This document shows, one piece after another, positions 47,527-56,634 of a stretch of 64,000 nt of DNA; positions within the stretch are counted from its first letter, which is position 1, and every line of letters begins with the position of its first letter. The DNA lies in NCBI GenBank assembly GCA_963790545.1, contig CAWBPA010000023.1, positions 1 to 64,000 on the forward strand, given 5' to 3'. The position numbers and the translations under genes were made by a program. The stretch is from DATBJG01 sp963790545 (lineage in GTDB: Bacteria > Acidobacteriota > Vicinamibacteria > Vicinamibacterales > JAMQPK01). The notes under the pieces are model-generated. The model saw only the letters and a list, made by a program, of their open reading frames with translations, was not told where the DNA came from and made no database searches.

Positions 47527-49590
47527 ATGTGCGGCATTGCCGGTGTCTATTCGCTTGGTGAGGGATTAGCCCCCCCTGAGATCGATACGCTGACCACGAT
47601 GATTGGCGCCCTGCGTCATCGAGGTCCTGACGAGTTCGGCGTCTACCGCGATCACCGTGCGGGTCTGGCGCATGCACGGTTGTCGATTGTCGATCTGTCC
47701 ACCGGCCAGCAGCCAATGTCCAACGAGGACGGCACGCTGTGGATCGTCTTCAACGGCGAAATCTTCAATTTCATCGAGTTGCGCGCTGAGCTCCTGGCGC
47801 AGGGACACCAATTTCGGACGAAGAGCGATACCGAAGTCATCGTCCATGCCTATGAGGAGTGGGGGCCTGCCTGTTTCGAGCGATTCAACGGTCAGTGGGC
47901 GGTGGCCTTGTGGGATGCCGCGAGGCACGAGCTCGTGCTTTCCCGCGACAGGCTGGGCGTCCGGCCACTGTATCTGTGCGAACACGAGAGACGCCTGTAT
48001 TTCGCGAGCGAAGTCAAAGCCATTTTTGCCGCCAACCCGGCCATCCCCCGAGCGCTGGATCCGATTGGCCTCGAGCAGACGTTCACGTTCTGGACGGTAG
48101 TGCCGCCTCAGTCAGTCTTTCAGGGCATCGAAGAGCTGCGTCCCGGACACACCAGAATCTATCGGGACGGCCACGTGCGGGACATCTGTTTCTGGGAGGC
48201 TCAGTATCCTCTCGAAGAAACCGGTGACGGACGCGCCGGTGAGTTCCGCGGATCGCCTGCAGATGCCGCCGCTGCCGTGCGCGACGCGCTCGAGCAGGCC
48301 ATCTCTCTGCGTATCCTGCGCGCGGATGTCCCTGTCGGTTCGTACCTCTCCGGCGGCCTGGACAGTTCGCTGGTGGCGGCGCTCGGTCTTCGCGCGAAGC
48401 AGGAAAAGTTTCACACGTACTCGATTCGGTTCGAAGACGCCGAATACGACGAGACCGAATATCAACGCGCGATGGTCAAGGCCATCGACAGCGACCATCG
48501 CGAGGTGGTCGTCTCGCGTAAGGACATCGCCGAATGCTTCCCTCATGTCGTGGCGCAGACCGAACGGCCCATTCTGCGAACGGCACCCGCGCCTCTGTAC
48601 CTGCTCTCTCGCGCGGTCCGGCAGTCCGGTGTGAAGGTGGTGCTCACGGGAGAAGGCGCCGACGAGATGTTTGCGGGCTACGACCTGTTTCGTGAGGCGC
48701 GAATCCGCCGGTTCTGGGCGCGCCGTCCCGACTCGGAGATGCGCCCCCGCCTGCTGTCGCGACTCTATCCGTATCTTTCGCGTTCTCCCGTGGCGCAGCA
48801 GGCCATGGCGCGTGAGTTTTTTGGCGCCAATCTGGCCGGCTGGCAATCTCCAGGGTTCTCGCACGGTCCGCGATGGCGAACGACGGGAGCTCTCAAGCGG
48901 CTGTTTCGACCTGAGCTCCGGGCTGCCATTGCGGCCAGCGATCGGCCGGACGTGGTGGATGAGCTGCTGGGTCAGTTGCCGGCAGACTTCGGCCGCTGGT
49001 CCCCTCTCGCTCAGGATCAGTACCTCGAAGTACGCACGTTGCTCTCGGGCTATCTCCTGTCGTCGCAGGGCGACCGGATGCTCATGGCCCACTCGGTTGA
49101 AGGGCGCTTTCCCTTTCTCGACGCCAATGTCGTCGCGCTCGCGAATTCGCTGCCTGCCTCGTACAAGCTTCGGGGACTCAGCGAAAAGCACGTGCTCAAG
49201 CAGGCAAGCGAGGGTCTCGTTCCGCCTGCCATCATCGCGAGAAAGAAGCAACCCTACCGCGCACCGGACGCCTTGTCTTTTGTTGCTGAAGATGCTCCCG
49301 AGTGGATTGCCGAGGTGCTCTCTCCGGCGGCCGTTCGGGACGCAGGTGTCTTTGCGCCACGCGCCATTGAGCAGCTGTGGGCGAAACTCCGTGGTCGACG
49401 GGAGAGCGGCCAATATTCGAACTCGGACAACATGGCCATCGTGGGCGTGTTGTCAACGCAGTTGCTGTTTCGACAGTTCATCGACGCGACACCCGAACAG
49501 GTTCAGCCGGACGAGCTGACGACCGTCGTCGATACGCTTACGCTTGCCGGATCGCAATCGACAACAGGAGCGGGCCATCGGGCCCGGTAG
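47527..49590 (+). CDS. asnB: Asparagine synthase-like glutamine amidotransferase
   Basis: 687 residues. MCGIAG puts the catalytic Cys at residue 2 of a class II glutaminase domain (RHRGPDEFGVY, LAHARLSIVDLSTGQQPM, NGEIFNF, RDRLGVRPLY). The synthetase half has YLSGGLDSSLVAAL at ~273 (ATP-PPase loop) and VVLTGEGADEMFAGYD. It transfers glutamine-derived ammonia to a carboxylate; E. coli AsnB makes asparagine, but many cluster-bound relatives amidate sugars, peptides or carrier-bound acids. Starts 18 bp after the NadE-like gene and ends 13 bp before the carrier protein gene, so one operon. A symbol is given for the family only. Confidence 0.93.
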   Translation: MCGIAGVYSLGEGLAPPEIDTLTTMIGALRHRGPDEFGVYRDHRAGLAHARLSIVDLSTGQQPMSNEDGTLWIVFNGEIFNFIELRAELLAQGHQFRTKSDTEVIVHAYEEWGPACFERFNGQWAVALWDAARHELVLSRDRLGVRPLYLCEHERRLYFASEVKAIFAANPAIPRALDPIGLEQTFTFWTVVPPQSVFQGIEELRPGHTRIYRDGHVRDICFWEAQYPLEETGDGRAGEFRGSPADAAAAVRDALEQAISLRILRADVPVGSYLSGGLDSSLVAALGLRAKQEKFHTYSIRFEDAEYDETEYQRAMVKAIDSDHREVVVSRKDIAECFPHVVAQTERPILRTAPAPLYLLSRAVRQSGVKVVLTGEGADEMFAGYDLFREARIRRFWARRPDSEMRPRLLSRLYPYLSRSPVAQQAMAREFFGANLAGWQSPGFSHGPRWRTTGALKRLFRPELRAAIAASDRPDVVDELLGQLPADFGRWSPLAQDQYLEVRTLLSGYLLSSQGDRMLMAHSVEGRFPFLDANVVALANSLPASYKLRGLSEKHVLKQASEGLVPPAIIARKKQPYRAPDALSFVAEDAPEWIAEVLSPAAVRDAGVFAPRAIEQLWAKLRGRRESGQYSNSDNMAIVGVLSTQLLFRQFIDATPEQVQPDELTTVVDTLTLAGSQSTTGAGHRAR

Positions 49591-49603
49591 AGGCCATCAA
49601 CAC

Positions 49604-49855
49604 ATGAGAGAACAACTCCGTAGCTACATTCTCGAGAACTTCATGTTCGGCTCGTCACCTGAAGAGCTGGATGACAACGACTCGCTGCTGGAGACGGGCG
49701 TGCTGGATTCCACCGGAGTCCTCGAGCTGGTCCTCCATCTCGAGCAGACCTACGGCATTGCCGTAGACGGGAATGAGCTGGTGCCGGAGAACATCGACAC
49801 CGTCACTCGACTGCAGGCGTTTCTCGAGAAGAAGGGTGTGGTGGTCGTCGGCTGA
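49604..49855 (+). CDS. Acyl carrier protein-like phosphopantetheine-binding protein
   Basis: 83 residues of a four-helix carrier. The phosphopantetheine site is Ser36 in LLETGVLDSTGVLELVLHLE (DST in place of DSL); the C-terminal helix is TVTRLQAFLEKK. Acidic as expected (ELDDNDSLLE). It is the last gene of the ligase-NadE-AsnB operon, 13 bp after the amidotransferase. It is the likely acceptor of the acid activated by the ligase. An AcpS-type transferase must act on it from elsewhere in the genome. The fatty-acid ACP is usually encoded with fab genes, so this one is specialised. Confidence 0.93.
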   Translation: MREQLRSYILENFMFGSSPEELDDNDSLLETGVLDSTGVLELVLHLEQTYGIAVDGNELVPENIDTVTRLQAFLEKKGVVVVG

Positions 49856-49861
49856 AAATTC

Positions 49862-50443
49862 TTACCCACCGGTCACGGCAAGTTGCTCTTCGGTCGTGAC
49901 CGGGGTAGTCCGCGATCCGATTCGTCGCGCCGGGTTTCCCGCCATCACCGAGTAAGGCTCGACGAACTTCGCACCCACCACCGATCCCGCCGACACGATG
50001 ACGCCATCGCCAATGTGGGCGCCGGGCATGACGAAGGCGTTCGCCCCGATCCACACGTTGTTGCCGATGATGACAGGCTTGTGCTCGTAACCCTGCTCGA
50101 TGATGGGCCGATTGGGATCGGCGAACACGTGGTTCACCGACCAGATTTTGACTCCGGGACCGATGAGCACGTGATCCCCAATTTCCACACCGCCATGTGC
50201 CTGAATGGTATTGTCCAGACCAATCCAGCAGTGGGCCCCGACTTTCAGGTGCTCCACTCCGAATAGACGCGTCCCTGGGAACACTCGGAGACCCGGTCCA
50301 ACCCGCTCGAAGCGGCCTCCGAGTAGCCGCGCCCGGATTTCGAAGCCAAACTCGCCCGGGATCTGTCGCAGCATTTCCTGCAGCACCAGGAAGCGCCAGG
50401 ACGATTTGCGCAAGTCTGTGAAGAGGGCCGAAATGAGTCCCAT
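49862..50443 (-). CDS. Left-handed beta-helix acetyl/acyltransferase (WcaF/CatB type)
   Basis: 193 residues from ATG 50443. Hexapeptide repeats form most of the chain (VGPGLRVFPGTRLFGV, VKIGDHVLIGPGVKIWSVNH, PVIIGNNVWIGANAFVMPGAHIGDGVIVSAGSVVGAKFVEPYSVMAGNPARRI). The loop His in WSVNH is the usual catalytic base. It O- or N-acylates a sugar or other hydroxyl acceptor from acetyl-CoA or possibly from the carrier-bound acid. The frame continues upstream to 50497, but those 18 residues translate the CACAGAGG repeat. It converges on the carrier protein gene with a 6-bp gap. Confidence 0.9.
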   Translation of the reverse strand: MGLISALFTDLRKSSWRFLVLQEMLRQIPGEFGFEIRARLLGGRFERVGPGLRVFPGTRLFGVEHLKVGAHCWIGLDNTIQAHGGVEIGDHVLIGPGVKIWSVNHVFADPNRPIIEQGYEHKPVIIGNNVWIGANAFVMPGAHIGDGVIVSAGSVVGAKFVEPYSVMAGNPARRIGSRTTPVTTEEQLAVTGG

Positions 50444-50471
50444 GGCGGATCCCGCGACGCGGCGAAAAGAT

Positions 50472-50548
50472 TTCACCACAGAGGCCACGGAGGACACAGA
50501 GAGAACTAAACCAAAACCACTCTGTGACCTCTGTGTCTCTGTGGTAAA
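50472..50548. repeat. CACAGAGG hairpin repeat, copy 2
   Basis: TTCACCACAGAGGCCACGG (from 50472) faces TCTGTGACCTCTGTGTCTCTGTGG (split at 50521-50544). Same element as 29927-29997, with a different loop. Lies between divergent genes here, so its role is not only termination. Confidence 0.85.
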
Positions 50549-50622
50549 GAGCTATTTTCAGCATCCGCTAGACTTTTATCGGCCCGGCCGGTCGAAGGCT
50601 TGAAGGGCCGATCCGCGATAGC

Positions 50623-51849
50623 ATGCCGCGCGTGACTACTGCCGGAAAACCAAAACTCTTCGTCTGGGTGCCAGCCTTGTCGATGATGCTGGTGTCCTTC
50701 ATCAGTTACGTCGACCGCAATACGCTGGCACTGTTGGCTCCCACGATCCTTCAGGAAATGCACCTGAGCGCAGAACAGTATGGCTTGGTGGTTTCCGCCT
50801 TCTCAATTGCCTACATGATCAGCAACCCCATCTGGGGGCATTGGCTCGATCGGTTCGGGCTGCGGTGGGGAATGATGACGGCTGTCGCGGCGTGGACGCT
50901 GGCGTCGGTATCTCATGCGCTGACGCGAGGGATGATTGGACTGGCCGCCGCACGAGCCGCACTCGGGTTCGGAGAGGGCGCGACGTTCCCCGGCGGGCTT
51001 CGGACGGTCGTGCAGACGCTGCCCGTCGAAAGCCGTTCTCGGGGTGTCGCGCTCGCCTATAGCGGTGGATCGCTGGGCGCGGTCATCACCCCGGTCATCA
51101 TCACACCCATCGTCGTGGTGTGGGGATGGCGGGCCGCGTTCTGGTTCACCGGGCTCATCGGATTCGCATGGATCGTGTTGTGGTGGTTCGTCAGCCGGTT
51201 GCCGGCCGTGCGTCACGTGCCTCCCTCCGTGAATCGCGAGGCCTTCGGGACGACGTCGCCGCGCTTCACGGATCCAAAACTATGGAGCTTCATTTCCGCG
51301 TACGCATTCGGAGCGCTGCCACTGGGGTTCATCTTGTACGCCGCGTCGATTTACCTCAACCAGGCGATGGGGAAGAGTCAGGTCGAGATTGGTCGGGTGC
51401 TCTGGATTCCTCCGCTCGGTTGGGAAGTCGGGTATTTTTTTTGGGGCTATCTCGTCGATCGGGGACTTCGGAACGCGCATTCTTCGTTCCACCTTCATCG
51501 TCGTCTCATGGGGCTGGCCCTCGTCTTCAGCCTGCCGCTCGCCCTGACACCTCGCCTCGATTCCTTCCCCCTCGTGATGAGCGAGCTGTTTCTCGCCATG
51601 TTCGTCGCTGCGGGGTTCATCATCCTGTCCGTGTCGTACGCCTCATCTGTTTACTCCGGGGAGCATTCCGGCTTCATTGCCGGCGTCGGTGCGGGCGCCT
51701 GGTCGGCAGTGGTTGCGGTCGTGATGCCGTTGTTTGGTCGGTTGTTCGATCGGCAGCAGTACGAGGCCGCGTTTCTGCTTGCCGCCGGGTTCCCTGTGCT
51801 GGGGTTCGCGTTGTGGTGGATGTTGGGCCGCGAACGGAACGGCTCGTAG
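50623..51849 (+). CDS. MFS transporter (ACS/hexuronate-like)
   Basis: 408 residues with about 12 membrane segments. The first half has FISYVDRNTLALLAPTILQEM and SIAYMISNPIWGHWLDRFGLRWGMM, including the inter-helix G-x-W-x-D-R-x-G-x-R; the middle has ARAALGFGEGATFPGG, matching the R-x-x-x-G-x-GE motif of the anion:cation symporter group. These carry organic acid anions such as hexuronates or glucarate with protons. The substrate is not set. It stands alone, divergent from the acetyltransferase. The final ~200 bases overlap an antisense reading of the next gene. Confidence 0.92.
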   Translation: MPRVTTAGKPKLFVWVPALSMMLVSFISYVDRNTLALLAPTILQEMHLSAEQYGLVVSAFSIAYMISNPIWGHWLDRFGLRWGMMTAVAAWTLASVSHALTRGMIGLAAARAALGFGEGATFPGGLRTVVQTLPVESRSRGVALAYSGGSLGAVITPVIITPIVVVWGWRAAFWFTGLIGFAWIVLWWFVSRLPAVRHVPPSVNREAFGTTSPRFTDPKLWSFISAYAFGALPLGFILYAASIYLNQAMGKSQVEIGRVLWIPPLGWEVGYFFWGYLVDRGLRNAHSSFHLHRRLMGLALVFSLPLALTPRLDSFPLVMSELFLAMFVAAGFIILSVSYASSVYSGEHSGFIAGVGAGAWSAVVAVVMPLFGRLFDRQQYEAAFLLAAGFPVLGFALWWMLGRERNGS

Positions 51850-52775
51850 GCAGAGGTCACGTAGGCGCGGATCTTTGGTTTGGTTCCGCCAGGCGGGCCT
51901 GATAGGCCTGCTGTGCGTGAACCGCGCGTGCTCACGACGTGGGCCATAAGAGTCGATGTATACGTTCGTCGCAGGTTGTCCAGCGTTCGCCCCACGGACT
52001 CTCGAGCGACACGGTCGATCAACGGCTCGACCACGAGACGCAAGCCCAGAGGCACATCGCGGCTGAGCGTCAGCGACTCGAGCTCTACGATGACGCCGCC
52101 CTTGACCTGTTCGTACCGCCAGTATGAATTGAGGCGCCAGAGAAACCCGCGGTCTTCGCCCGGTGGCCGTTCTCGCGCATCCGGCGTGCCCGCGGCGTCA
52201 ACCTCGGCGATCTTTGTGGCAACGCTTCGACTCGATGCGCGCATTGGCCCGTGGCGCTGATAGGTCACGTCATGCTCGGTGTGATAGGTCACCGTGACGA
52301 TCTTCTTGCGCGTCATGGCAATGAAAAGCTTCAACCGATCTGGCTGCCGCGCGAGCACTCGAAGGGCCAGGACGTCCTCCTGATGGGGCCCCCGCTCTGA
52401 GGGATTCTTGAGTCGCGTCAGCAGTCCTTCGAGTGTGACGCCTGGCACGAACACACTCCCACGCCAATGATGGATCAGGCCGCCGGGAACGGCGATTGTG
52501 CGGCCGTTGCCATCGGTCGCGCTCATCTCTGCAATGGCAATGTGTCCGGCGAGAACCTGTTCGCGAGCTTTGCGGCCCGTATCGAGAAAGTCCTGCGCCA
52601 GAAAGCTCGATCCGTTCGACACCTCACGGGTGATCCGTGTTTCGGTGGCGGCCACGTATCGATTCCAGGCCTCTATGGTTTCGGGCTCGAGAGTCGCGGC
52701 CGCCAGGCTGGTGGGCCGGACGAGAGCAACCAGTAACGCCAAAGGGAACAAGAATACGGTAGAACTGCGCATCAT
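51651..52775 (-). CDS. Exported hypothetical protein, likely over-extended 3' end
   Basis: Signal peptide (TVFLFPLALLVALVRPTSLAAA) and a mature domain with AWNRYVAATETRI, VPGGLIHHWRGSVFVPG, DRGFLWRLNSYWRYEQVKGGVIVELESLTLSRDVP and VVEPLIDRVARESVGRTLDNLRR. This order is familiar from Acidobacteria proteins whose lipid-binding-like domain ends near the last helix, so the real stop is probably near 51960. The remaining ~100 residues are antisense to the MFS gene and look non-native. A frame error at the end is likely. Function unknown. Confidence 0.78.
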   Translation of the reverse strand: MMRSSTVFLFPLALLVALVRPTSLAAATLEPETIEAWNRYVAATETRITREVSNGSSFLAQDFLDTGRKAREQVLAGHIAIAEMSATDGNGRTIAVPGGLIHHWRGSVFVPGVTLEGLLTRLKNPSERGPHQEDVLALRVLARQPDRLKLFIAMTRKKIVTVTYHTEHDVTYQRHGPMRASSRSVATKIAEVDAAGTPDARERPPGEDRGFLWRLNSYWRYEQVKGGVIVELESLTLSRDVPLGLRLVVEPLIDRVARESVGRTLDNLRRTYTSTLMAHVVSTRGSRTAGLSGPPGGTKPKIRAYVTSAYEPFRSRPNIHHNANPSTGNPAASRNAASYCCRSNNRPNNGITTATTADQAPAPTPAMKPECSPE

Positions 52776-52925
52776 GTCCGACTCCCTGGAAAGACGGCGA
52801 AGCTTGCCATCAATAGGGAATGCGACAAGCGGGTGTTGGGGAGCTCAAGGCCCGGGATTGGCCGGTTTTCGTTACCGAACAGGCACCCGCCGAGCGTCTG
52901 AGGGCGCTAAGATAGGTGTATCAAC

Positions 52926-54144
52926 GTGTACGTTCGAGCCATCACCATCTTCCTGATTTCTGTCGTCGCCCTGACACCGTTTTCGGCGACCGAGGGCGCG
53001 CTGCGCGCGGCAGCGCGGGGAAGGCGGCGACCTCGCGACCGAGTGGCTGGGCGACCAGGGCCTGCTACCACCCGTTCTCGTCGCGACGCTGCGACAGGAT
53101 CCCTATGCATTCTTCCGGCGCGTGAACAGGGTCTGGAGCGAGCGCGTGTGTCAGGCGTTTAGCGCCGAGAAGATCCCCAGCGTCCGGTTGCACGGAGATG
53201 CGCACGTCGAACAGTACGGCTTGACGAGCACAGCGCATGGCCTCGACGACTTTGACGATTCGGCCGAGGGTCCGGCGGTCGTCGATCTGGTGCGCTTTAT
53301 CGGGTCGCTCGATTTGGCGGCGGCTCGGCGAGGGTGGCAGTCGCGCGCGAACCATGCCATCGATCAGTTCTTGAAGGGCTATCAGCAGGCGTTGCGAGAT
53401 CCATCATACGTTCCGCGCACCCCGAATATCGTTGAGCGCCTGCGCGCTCGGCAGCCACCAAGCTCGGCAGCATTTCTCGCCTCTTCTGACCAACGGATGG
53501 AGCCCGTTTCGCCGCTCGTTGACTCGCAGGCACGCGCGGCGCTCGCGCTCGTCGCGGCCGAGGATACGTCGAAACCACCGGGGTTCTTCACGCTCAAGCG
53601 CATGGGGGCTTTACGGATGGGTGTTGGCAGTTACACGACGCCAAAGTACCTGATGCGGGTCGAGGGGCCATCGCCGGCGGACGACGACGACGCTATTCTC
53701 GAGGCCAAAGAGGTGAGCGACCTCAGTGGCGTCTCGTGCATTACGACGCCTAATGACGGGAAGGCCGTGCGCGTGCTCACCGGCTTACGGCAGATTGGCC
53801 GCCTGCAGCTCGAGGTGCTCTCGGTCATTCGCGGGTTATCCGCCGCGCGCGAGTGGTGGCTCCGAAGCTGGGATCGCACCTACGTCGAAGTGCGTATCCC
53901 AGACCTGCGATCGAGCCGAGACCTCGAGGAGCTGGCCCTCGATGCCGGAGCACAGCTCGGCAGGGCAAGCCTGCCTCCAGCCTCCGCAACGGCCGCCGTA
54001 CGTGAGCGGGAGCGCGCGACAATTGCCCGACTGGAACCGCGAATCCGACAGGTTGCCGCGGATCTTACCCGTGAGATGCGTGCGGCCTGGGAGCAGTTTC
54101 GCGTCGCGAACAGCCCACCCGTATCTTCGAAACCATCCCCGTAG
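52926..54144 (+). CDS. DUF2252-family protein with signal peptide, one frame break
   Basis: About 405 residues. ATG 52926 begins a signal-like segment (AITIFLISVVALTPFSA); the rest continues in another frame after ~53010 (EWLGDQGLLPPVLVATL, DPYAFFRRVNRVW). DUF2252 marks are present: LHGDAHVEQYGL, GLDDFDDSAEGPAVVDLVRF and QFLKGYQQAL. The fold is kinase-like (HGDAH-x-E and D-x-DD as the active elements), but no activity is established. Export of a kinase-like protein would be unusual. It stands alone. Confidence 0.85.
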
Positions 54145-54201
54145 CCGTCCCGCTTCGGCCCCCTCCACTTTGTAGCGGCCGGCTTTAGACCGCGGCTCGT
54201 G

Positions 54202-54405
54202 TTAGTCATCCAGCACGAACGTCACCATCATGTTCACCTGATACTCGGTTATGCGTCCCTTTTCGAGACGCACCTGCTGTTCTTTGATCCACGCGCTTCG
54301 CATATCGCGAAGCGTCTTTCCGGCGCGCTTCAGCCCCTGTTGAATGGCATCTTCGAAGCTGACGGTTGACGTCGCGCTGACTTCAGAGACCTTTGCGACT
54401 GACAT
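54202..54405 (-). CDS. Dodecin-family flavin-binding protein
   Basis: 67 residues with the complete dodecin pattern: VAKVSEVSATSTVSFEDAIQQGLKRAGKTLRDM and WIKEQQVRLEKGRITEYQVNMMVTFVLDD. Dodecins form hollow dodecamers that bind and store flavin or CoA. Trp39 is the stacking residue. AGGAGG lies 8 bp upstream of the ATG. A decayed copy of the hairpin repeat (GTAGCGGCCGGCTTTAG) lies downstream at 54171-54196. Confidence 0.95.
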   Translation of the reverse strand: MSVAKVSEVSATSTVSFEDAIQQGLKRAGKTLRDMRSAWIKEQQVRLEKGRITEYQVNMMVTFVLDD

Positions 54406-54537
54406 GGTGTCCTCCTTTTGTTAAGCGTGGGGCCCCTGCCCCCAACGAAGCGGCTCACTTCCTCCCTTCGGCACGCTCAGGGCGCCCCGAGTGTTGTCGA
54501 GGGGGGCCGTGGTAAAGAAGCCTTTCTTGGTATTCTG

Positions 54538-55612
54538 CTAGAACGGGAAGCGCAGATTGACTGAGCTCGTGCCGTCGAACTCGCTGTCGCACAGCAACCA
54601 CCGTGGGGCCTCGTGAACGGCCGTGAGGTAGCAGGTGCCCTGGGTGTTTTCCGTCTTTCCGGTTGCCTTGATAGTTGATGTCCACCTGCAGGACATGGTC
54701 ACGCAGGCATCGCCGGAGCGGGAACGGAAAGGGCAGACCCCGCCAAAATTGATTCGCACCGTGGGCGTGCCGATGTTGGATGCCGTGATGGTGCGGGTTG
54801 ACCGGGTGTCCTTGACGTCGTTGAGCTCGGCAGACTTGCCCGCGCAGTTGTCGCTGAAGTTTCGTACGGCTGTCTCTGGCGCCACGCTGTTATTCGAGAA
54901 ATCAGCAAGGAACTGACCGGCCACATCGGCCACTTCCTTCGATGAGTTGTGCACCTGCACGACTACCGTGCCTGTCGTTCGATGCTCTCTCGTCACCACA
55001 GATCCACCCGTATCTACCGTCTGGTACTGTTCGATGACCGTGGCGGTCAGCGTGTAAGCCACAGGTGTTCGATCGACGTCGCGAGGTGCGCGCCACCTGA
55101 TCACACGCCCCTCGCCGCTGAACGTTCCACCAGAGGGACTGGATGACCACTCGAATCTGAGTTGCGGGATTGGCGTTTCGTTGTCAGACACGTCGACCGA
55201 GACTTCGATATCTTCGTCGAGGTCCGCGTATCGGGAAGGTTGATTCTGGTACTTCGTGCCCTGCGCTCGGACGGCACTGATCGTCGGGGGCTGGTTCTGG
55301 ACGTCCATGTACGTGAAGCCGCCGGGCAAGGTCGCGCCCCGGCCGCCCGATGAGACCGTGACGTCGGCCGGTCCTCCCACACGAGGCGCGGTCGTCGCGG
55401 AAATCGTCGTCGCATCGACGACCGTGACATTCAAGGCATTGCTTCCGCCGATCGTCACAGTCGCGCCGGCGGCAAAATTCTCGCCGGTTACGGATAATTC
55501 GGGTGCCGCCAACGGTAGGGCCGCTCGTTGGCGAAACGGACGAGACTGCAAGGATGGGCGATGTGGGCTCATTGGGATTATCGCCGCAGGACATCGTGGC
55601 CGTCGTGATCAC
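54538..55612 (-). CDS. IPT/TIG-domain lipoprotein, frame-broken
   Basis: The front part (TTATMSCGDNPNEPTSP) holds a lipobox with Cys, then VSSVSPTSGPTVGGT, the start of an IPT/TIG domain. After a frame change near 55515 the text continues LSVTGENFAAGATVTIGG, ADVTVSSGGRGATLPGGFTY, then Ig-like VEVSVDVSD and ATVIEQYQTVD, and a C-terminal domain with four Cys (SDNCAGKS, GVCPF, MSCRW, TCYLT). The start is uncertain: AGGAGG at 55660-55665 is followed 8 bp later by ATCAGACAC, where an ATG may have been misread; GTG 55612 is the next in-frame start. Probably a surface adhesin-like or structural protein. Confidence 0.75.
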
Positions 55613-55778
55613 TGCAGCTATCGCGAGGCGAATGGCGGAAACGTGTCTGATAGTCCGAGCCTCCTGACAAACCTGAATTTAGAATTATACCTAACGGGCA
55701 GAGCAGTGCTGATCACGGGACGCGGATTGTCGCGGATTCAACGAAATACAGCTTGATGCCGGCCCGGGGGCCAGGCGG

Positions 55779-55912
55779 GCGACCGGCCGCGCCGCAGGCG
55801 CGCGCGGAAGGTGAACGAACGAGGATAAGAACGCCTCGGGGGAATGGTCCAGCGTTCTTATCCTCGTTCGTTCGCCTTCCAGGAGCCTGGCTTTCGCCAG
55901 GCTGCCGGTCGC
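55779..55912. repeat. Nested palindromic element
   Basis: A 29-bp stem with one G-T pair joins 55806-55834 to 55852-55880 around a 17-base loop; its inner 22 bp are perfect (arms from GAACGAACGAGGATAAGAAC). A second hairpin, AGCCTGGC/GCCAGGCT, follows at 55884-55903. An outer 9-bp stem GCGACCGGC (55779-55787) with GCCGGTCGC (55904-55912) encloses both. No T-run follows on either strand. Confidence 0.9.
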
Positions 55913-55971
55913 TCCAATCTAGACCGTGTCGTGATCCGCGGTGATCAGCGTCCCGTGAAAAACGGACGGCC

Positions 55972-56634
55972 TTATTTCAAGATTGTCGCCTTCACCTCCA
56001 CGGTCACGGTTCTGTCTGTGAGGGGATCTGACGATGTTGAAATCATCAGCGGCTTCCCGCTTTCCAGTACGACGTTGACGACGCCGCGATAGGCGGTTCC
56101 CCCTTGGTCCGGTAGTACGCCCGGTTTGAACTCCGGTTTGAACTCGCTCACGTCGAAGTCGAGGTTGAGGCTCATCTCGATCTTCCCGTCGCGCAACAGG
56201 CTGGCGTCGACAGTCCCGTTCAGGCGCCGTACTCCTCCCGAGGCTTGTGCCGTCAGCGTCGTCCTACGACGATCGGCCACGAGCATCGTCATCGTCTTCG
56301 AGATCGGCGTACCCGTTCCCCCCTTACTCTGAATCGTCACGTCCACCTGAACGTTGACCGACTGACGCGTCACCTCGGCTGGCGGGGGAGGCGCCGGCGG
56401 TGGCTTGGGCGGCGGTGCCGCGGCACCTGGAGCATCTGGGGCTTTGGGCGGTTGTGGAGTCCGCTGCTGCTGTTGGGGAGGTGGCGCAGGCGGCGGAGTT
56501 GGTGGCGCCTGCGCGGCGACCAGTATCGGTTCGGCAAGAATTGGCTCAGGGGCGGGAAAGGGTGTCTGCGCGAATGTCGACGCCGACATCGTCCCGACGA
56601 TTGCGAGAGCCCCGAACAAGACTGGGCGTGTCAT
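55972..56634 (-). CDS. Secreted proline-rich protein of the sigma-factor operon
   Basis: 220 residues. Signal peptide (LFGALAIVGTMSASTFAQ), a Pro/Gln/Ala-rich linker (residues ~28-85), then a beta-rich domain (VNVQVDVTIQSKGGTGTPISKTMTMLVADRR, MSLNLDFDVSEFKPEFKPG, YRGVVNVVLESGKPLMISTSSDP). No family known. It overlaps the anti-sigma gene by 4 bp (ATGA type), so it belongs to the ECF operon and is probably its envelope output or sensor. Confidence 0.82.
   Translation of the reverse strand: MTRPVLFGALAIVGTMSASTFAQTPFPAPEPILAEPILVAAQAPPTPPPAPPPQQQQRTPQPPKAPDAPGAAAPPPKPPPAPPPPAEVTRQSVNVQVDVTIQSKGGTGTPISKTMTMLVADRRRTTLTAQASGGVRRLNGTVDASLLRDGKIEMSLNLDFDVSEFKPEFKPGVLPDQGGTAYRGVVNVVLESGKPLMISTSSDPLTDRTVTVEVKATILK

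Noticed and set aside
55806..55880. Rho-independent terminator
   Set aside because: The stem is strong, but no T-run follows it on either strand.
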